From Gammaproteobacteria bacterium (lineage in GTDB: Bacteria; Pseudomonadota; Gammaproteobacteria; Xanthomonadales; Marinicellaceae): a stretch of DNA of 7,309 nucleotides. Under the pieces are notes generated by a model, which saw only the letters and a program-made list of their open reading frames with translations, searched no databases and was not told the origin of the DNA. The translations under genes and the position numbers were made by a program. Position 1 is the first letter of the stretch, and each line of letters starts with the position of its first letter. This document shows positions 5,198 to 7,309 of the stretch, piece by piece. The stretch covers positions 1 through 7,309 of the forward strand of contig JAUHZH010000108.1 in the NCBI GenBank assembly GCA_030426065.1, in the 5' to 3' direction.

Positions 5198-6096
5198 TTT
5201 TACTGACAGGCATAACAGGAAGAAGTGGCAAATGGTTTTTGGAAACAATGACCCACAACAAAGCTCACTTCAAACACACAAGCTTCAGGGCAGTAGTGAG
5301 GTCAGCATCAAATGCGGCGTTCATCAATGACAGTGGTCTGCCCATCGAAACAGCATATGGTGATTTAGAAAATGAAGCATTCCTGAATGATGCCATGAAA
5401 GGCGTCAACATCGTTTTCCACATTGCAGGCATTCACACTTCTTTGAAAGTGGTGAAGGCGGCCATAAGCAACCAAGTCAATTGGATCATTCTGGTTCACA
5501 CCACAGGTATCTATTCTAAATACAAAACAGCGGCAGAAGGGTATTTACGCATTGAAGAGGAAATTGAAAAAATCACAATGGGTGCTGATATCCCCTTGAC
5601 TGTTCTGAGACCCACCATGATTTATGGGAGCATGGATGACAGAAACGTCATTGTTTTTATCAAGATGGTGGATAAGTTGAAATTATTTCCCGTCGTCAAT
5701 CATGCAAAATACCCCTTGCAGCCCGTCAATGCAAAAGACCTTGGGAAAGCTTATTATCAGGTCCTGACCAATGAAAAAACGACCCAAGGTAAGAACTATA
5801 CTTTGTCTGGCAAAGACCCGATTTTGTTGATTGATATGCTGAAAATCATTGGTAAAAGACTGGGGAAAAAAAATTGGTTTATTTCAATCCCTTTTCCCTT
5901 CGCATACGCCGGATCATACATCCTGTATTATTTGTCCCTTAAAAGATTTGATTTTCGTGAACGGGTGCAACGATTGGTTGAGCCCCGTGTTTTTTCTCAT
6001 GATGATGCCAGTCGTGATTTCAACTATGCTCCAATGAGTTTTGAAAATGGAATCATCAATGAGATTGAAGAATACATTGAATCAAAAAAACAATAA
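5194..6096 (+). CDS. NAD(P)-binding epimerase/reductase-like protein (atypical SDR)
   Basis: This 300-aa protein has the N-terminal Rossmann signature of extended or atypical short-chain dehydrogenases, TGITGRSG at residues 5-12, followed by an acidic residue in AYGDLEN (D57), a DAMKGVNIVFHIAG strand (67-79) and the family block LRPTMIYG (138-145). A possible catalytic YxxxK is Y107-K111 in GIYSKYK. It resembles NAD-dependent epimerase/dehydratase or NmrA-like proteins. The central region, residues 175-206 (PLQPVNAKDLGKAYYQV, then a YTLSG element), is also typical. Residues 229-248 are hydrophobic and may contact membrane or a lipid substrate. No Shine-Dalgarno stands out; the ATG overlaps the end of a 12-codon upstream frame. 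The MITE-like element lies just upstream and may have displaced the native promoter. Substrate cannot be told from sequence. Confidence 0.88.
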   Translation: MILLTGITGRSGKWFLETMTHNKAHFKHTSFRAVVRSASNAAFINDSGLPIETAYGDLENEAFLNDAMKGVNIVFHIAGIHTSLKVVKAAISNQVNWIILVHTTGIYSKYKTAAEGYLRIEEEIEKITMGADIPLTVLRPTMIYGSMDDRNVIVFIKMVDKLKLFPVVNHAKYPLQPVNAKDLGKAYYQVLTNEKTTQGKNYTLSGKDPILLIDMLKIIGKRLGKKNWFISIPFPFAYAGSYILYYLSLKRFDFRERVQRLVEPRVFSHDDASRDFNYAPMSFENGIINEIEEYIESKKQ

Positions 6097-6162
6097 GACA
6101 AAGGTTTTAAAGTGAGCAAAAATCATCCCTGAATCAACCACTTGTGATTGTTGACAATTAAA

Positions 6163-6191
6163 TTGAACGGTCATCTCAAGTCTTCTACAAT
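6163..6191 (+). promoter_or_regulatory. Candidate promoter giving a near-leaderless mRNA
   Basis: TTGAAC (6163-6168), a 17-bp spacer and TACAAT (6186-6191) form a reasonable sigma-70 promoter. Transcription would start near 6198, only about 2 nt before the ATG at 6200, which agrees with the absence of a ribosome-binding site there. An 11-bp palindrome, CAATT-A-AATTG (6155-6165), overlaps the -35 box and could be an operator. A second -35-like TTGACA at 6151-6156 has no -10 at proper spacing. Confidence 0.45.
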
Positions 6192-6199
6192 CATGTACC

Positions 6200-6979
6200 A
6201 TGAAAAAAATAGATTCAATGACACTGGTTTTCTCATTGCTCGTGCTTGGTTGTAATCTGTCCGTTGGCCATTCACAAGACAGTCATGAGCACGGCCATGA
6301 AGCCCCCCACTCAGAGACAGCACCCAAAAAGGAATACGTCATTATGCAGTCTTGGGACCACATGAAAGAAATGTTGATCTCAAAAGGGCATACAGAAGCC
6401 GAAGCAGATGCCGATATTTTGCACAAGTTGACCAAGTACCAATCCATGGACCGCTCCGCGGGCAATGATCGCATCGGTGTCCAGGCTCCGCCCTTTCAAT
6501 TTGATGGTTGGCTGAATTCTGAACCCTTGTCTGTGGATGATTTAAAAGGGCATGTGGTTTTGATCCGCTGGTTCACCGACACCTGCCCCTTTTGTGCCAG
6601 CAGCGCCCCTGCTTTGCGACAATTACATGAAACATACACAGACCAAGGCCTGAAAATGATTGGCGTCTTTCACCCCAAGGCTGGGCGCGACGACCCTTTG
6701 GATAAAGAACGTGTGGCCCGGGTGGTAGAGGCAAGGAACTTCAAGTTTCCCGTGGCCATCGATTGGGATTGGCGCAACAAAACCTTAAAAGATTGGTGGT
6801 TAACCGGGCCCAAGCGACCCGGTACGTCAGTGACCTTCATTTTGGACAAAAAAGGTGTGGTGCGTTTCATCCATCCCGGCATGGAATACCATGAAGACAA
6901 TGGCAAAGCCATTCACAAAATGTGCAGCAATGACATGGGCAACATCAAAAACGCCATCGAATCACTGCTGGCTGAATGA
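6200..6979 (+). CDS. TlpA-like thioredoxin-fold lipoprotein with His-rich linker
   Basis: This 259-aa protein has a lipoprotein-type signal ending VLGC, with C18 as the probable lipidated residue. A linker with H24, H29, H31, H33 and H37 follows and may bind metal. The thioredoxin/redoxin domain covers about residues 93-257 with active site C129-P-F-C132 in RWFTDTCPFCASSAPALR. The usual cis-proline position before the last-but-one strand reads TSVTF, with serine (S210) in place of proline; I recall the same TSV[ST]F block in related redoxin proteins, so it looks like a subfamily trait rather than a defect. C242 is a further cysteine. Likely role: periplasmic thiol reduction or oxidation at the membrane. 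No Shine-Dalgarno precedes the ATG. The next gene begins 47 bp on with no terminator between, suggesting an operon. Confidence 0.9.
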   Translation: MKKIDSMTLVFSLLVLGCNLSVGHSQDSHEHGHEAPHSETAPKKEYVIMQSWDHMKEMLISKGHTEAEADADILHKLTKYQSMDRSAGNDRIGVQAPPFQFDGWLNSEPLSVDDLKGHVVLIRWFTDTCPFCASSAPALRQLHETYTDQGLKMIGVFHPKAGRDDPLDKERVARVVEARNFKFPVAIDWDWRNKTLKDWWLTGPKRPGTSVTFILDKKGVVRFIHPGMEYHEDNGKAIHKMCSNDMGNIKNAIESLLAE

Positions 6980-7026
6980 CTTGAAAGCCTTTTAACACAC
7001 AGACAGATCACCTTTCGGAGAAAACA

Positions 7027-7309
7027 ATGCAAGGATTCATACTGATGACCCTGTTTTTATGGACGACTTTAGCATTTGCTGCTTCTGAGGAACAGCCTTA
7101 CGCCGGACTCGAATCCCGTGAAATCAAAGCCCTTTCCAAGCAACAAATCATAGGCTATCTGCATGGCAAAGGCATGGGATTGGCACTGTCAGGAGAACTC
7201 AATGGCTACCCAGGTCCGAAGCACGTTTTAGAATTGGCTGAATCACTTGACCTGACCGTTGAACAAAGGGCACAAACCCAGCAAATCTTTAATGCCATGC
7301 AATCTCAAG
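7027..7309 (+). CDS. Exported LTxxQ-type (Spy/CpxP-like) protein, 3' truncated
   Basis: Only the first 94 codons are in the window; the frame is still open at the right edge. Residues 1-18 (MQGFILMTLFLWTTLAFA) are a signal peptide, so the product is periplasmic. The mature part contains GKGMGLALSGELNGYPGPKH and HVLELAESLDLTVEQRAQ, the latter matching the LTxxQ-like motif of the Spy/CpxP and periplasmic heavy-metal-sensor group. Such proteins are helical chaperones or metal-responsive factors of the envelope. GGAG at 7017-7020 lies 6 nt before the ATG, a good ribosome-binding site. It follows the His-rich thioredoxin-like lipoprotein by 47 bp and is probably co-transcribed, which supports an envelope thiol or metal stress role. 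The family assignment rests on a partial sequence. Confidence 0.8.
   Translation, partial: MQGFILMTLFLWTTLAFAASEEQPYAGLESREIKALSKQQIIGYLHGKGMGLALSGELNGYPGPKHVLELAESLDLTVEQRAQTQQIFNAMQSQ

Noticed and set aside
6097..6199. Terminator after the epimerase-like gene
   Set aside because: Only short weak inverted repeats are present, with no stem followed by a T-tract on the plus strand.

Overview
The window looks like chromosomal DNA of a moderately AT-rich Gammaproteobacterium, probably marine. This is inferred from protein style (AraC regulator with a membrane domain, RAYT-type transposase, TlpA-like lipoprotein beside a Spy/CpxP-like protein), coding style and the mixture of small repeats. I cannot name a genus from sequence alone. 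Genes are dense and ordinary at both ends. The centre (about 2.66-5.15 kb) is an accessory zone with a REP-associated-type transposase, two tandem-repeat arrays and a MITE-like element.

Left block (minus strand, 11-2662): a regulator with about seven membrane segments and a C-terminal AraC DNA-binding domain is followed, 87 bp downstream, by a membrane-anchored metal-dependent amidohydrolase. The gap holds a 13-bp direct repeat at exactly 21-bp spacing, the geometry of AraC-family half-sites, so a regulator/target pair is plausible.

Centre (2663-4428): a 311-aa HUH/Y1 transposase (minus strand) sits between two unrelated arrays. Array A (2772-2893) has ten GGTTGG cores and array B (4129-4256) has ten GATTTGCC-type cores. 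Both have a dominant period of 13 bp and are G-rich on opposite strands. A plus-strand intrinsic terminator follows array A with no gene in front of it. The transposase promoter candidate is embedded in a hairpin and a perfect 12-bp palindrome. This unit is the best candidate for something undescribed.

Right block (plus strand, 4432-7309): a small secreted protein of unknown function, a MITE-like element of about 230 bp with 36-bp terminal inverted repeats, and an NAD(P)-binding epimerase/reductase-like protein. These are followed by a His-rich TlpA-like thioredoxin lipoprotein, possibly leaderless, and the truncated start of an exported LTxxQ (Spy/CpxP-like) protein. The last two are 47 bp apart and probably form an operon for envelope thiol or metal homeostasis. 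No rRNA, tRNA or CRISPR array was seen.
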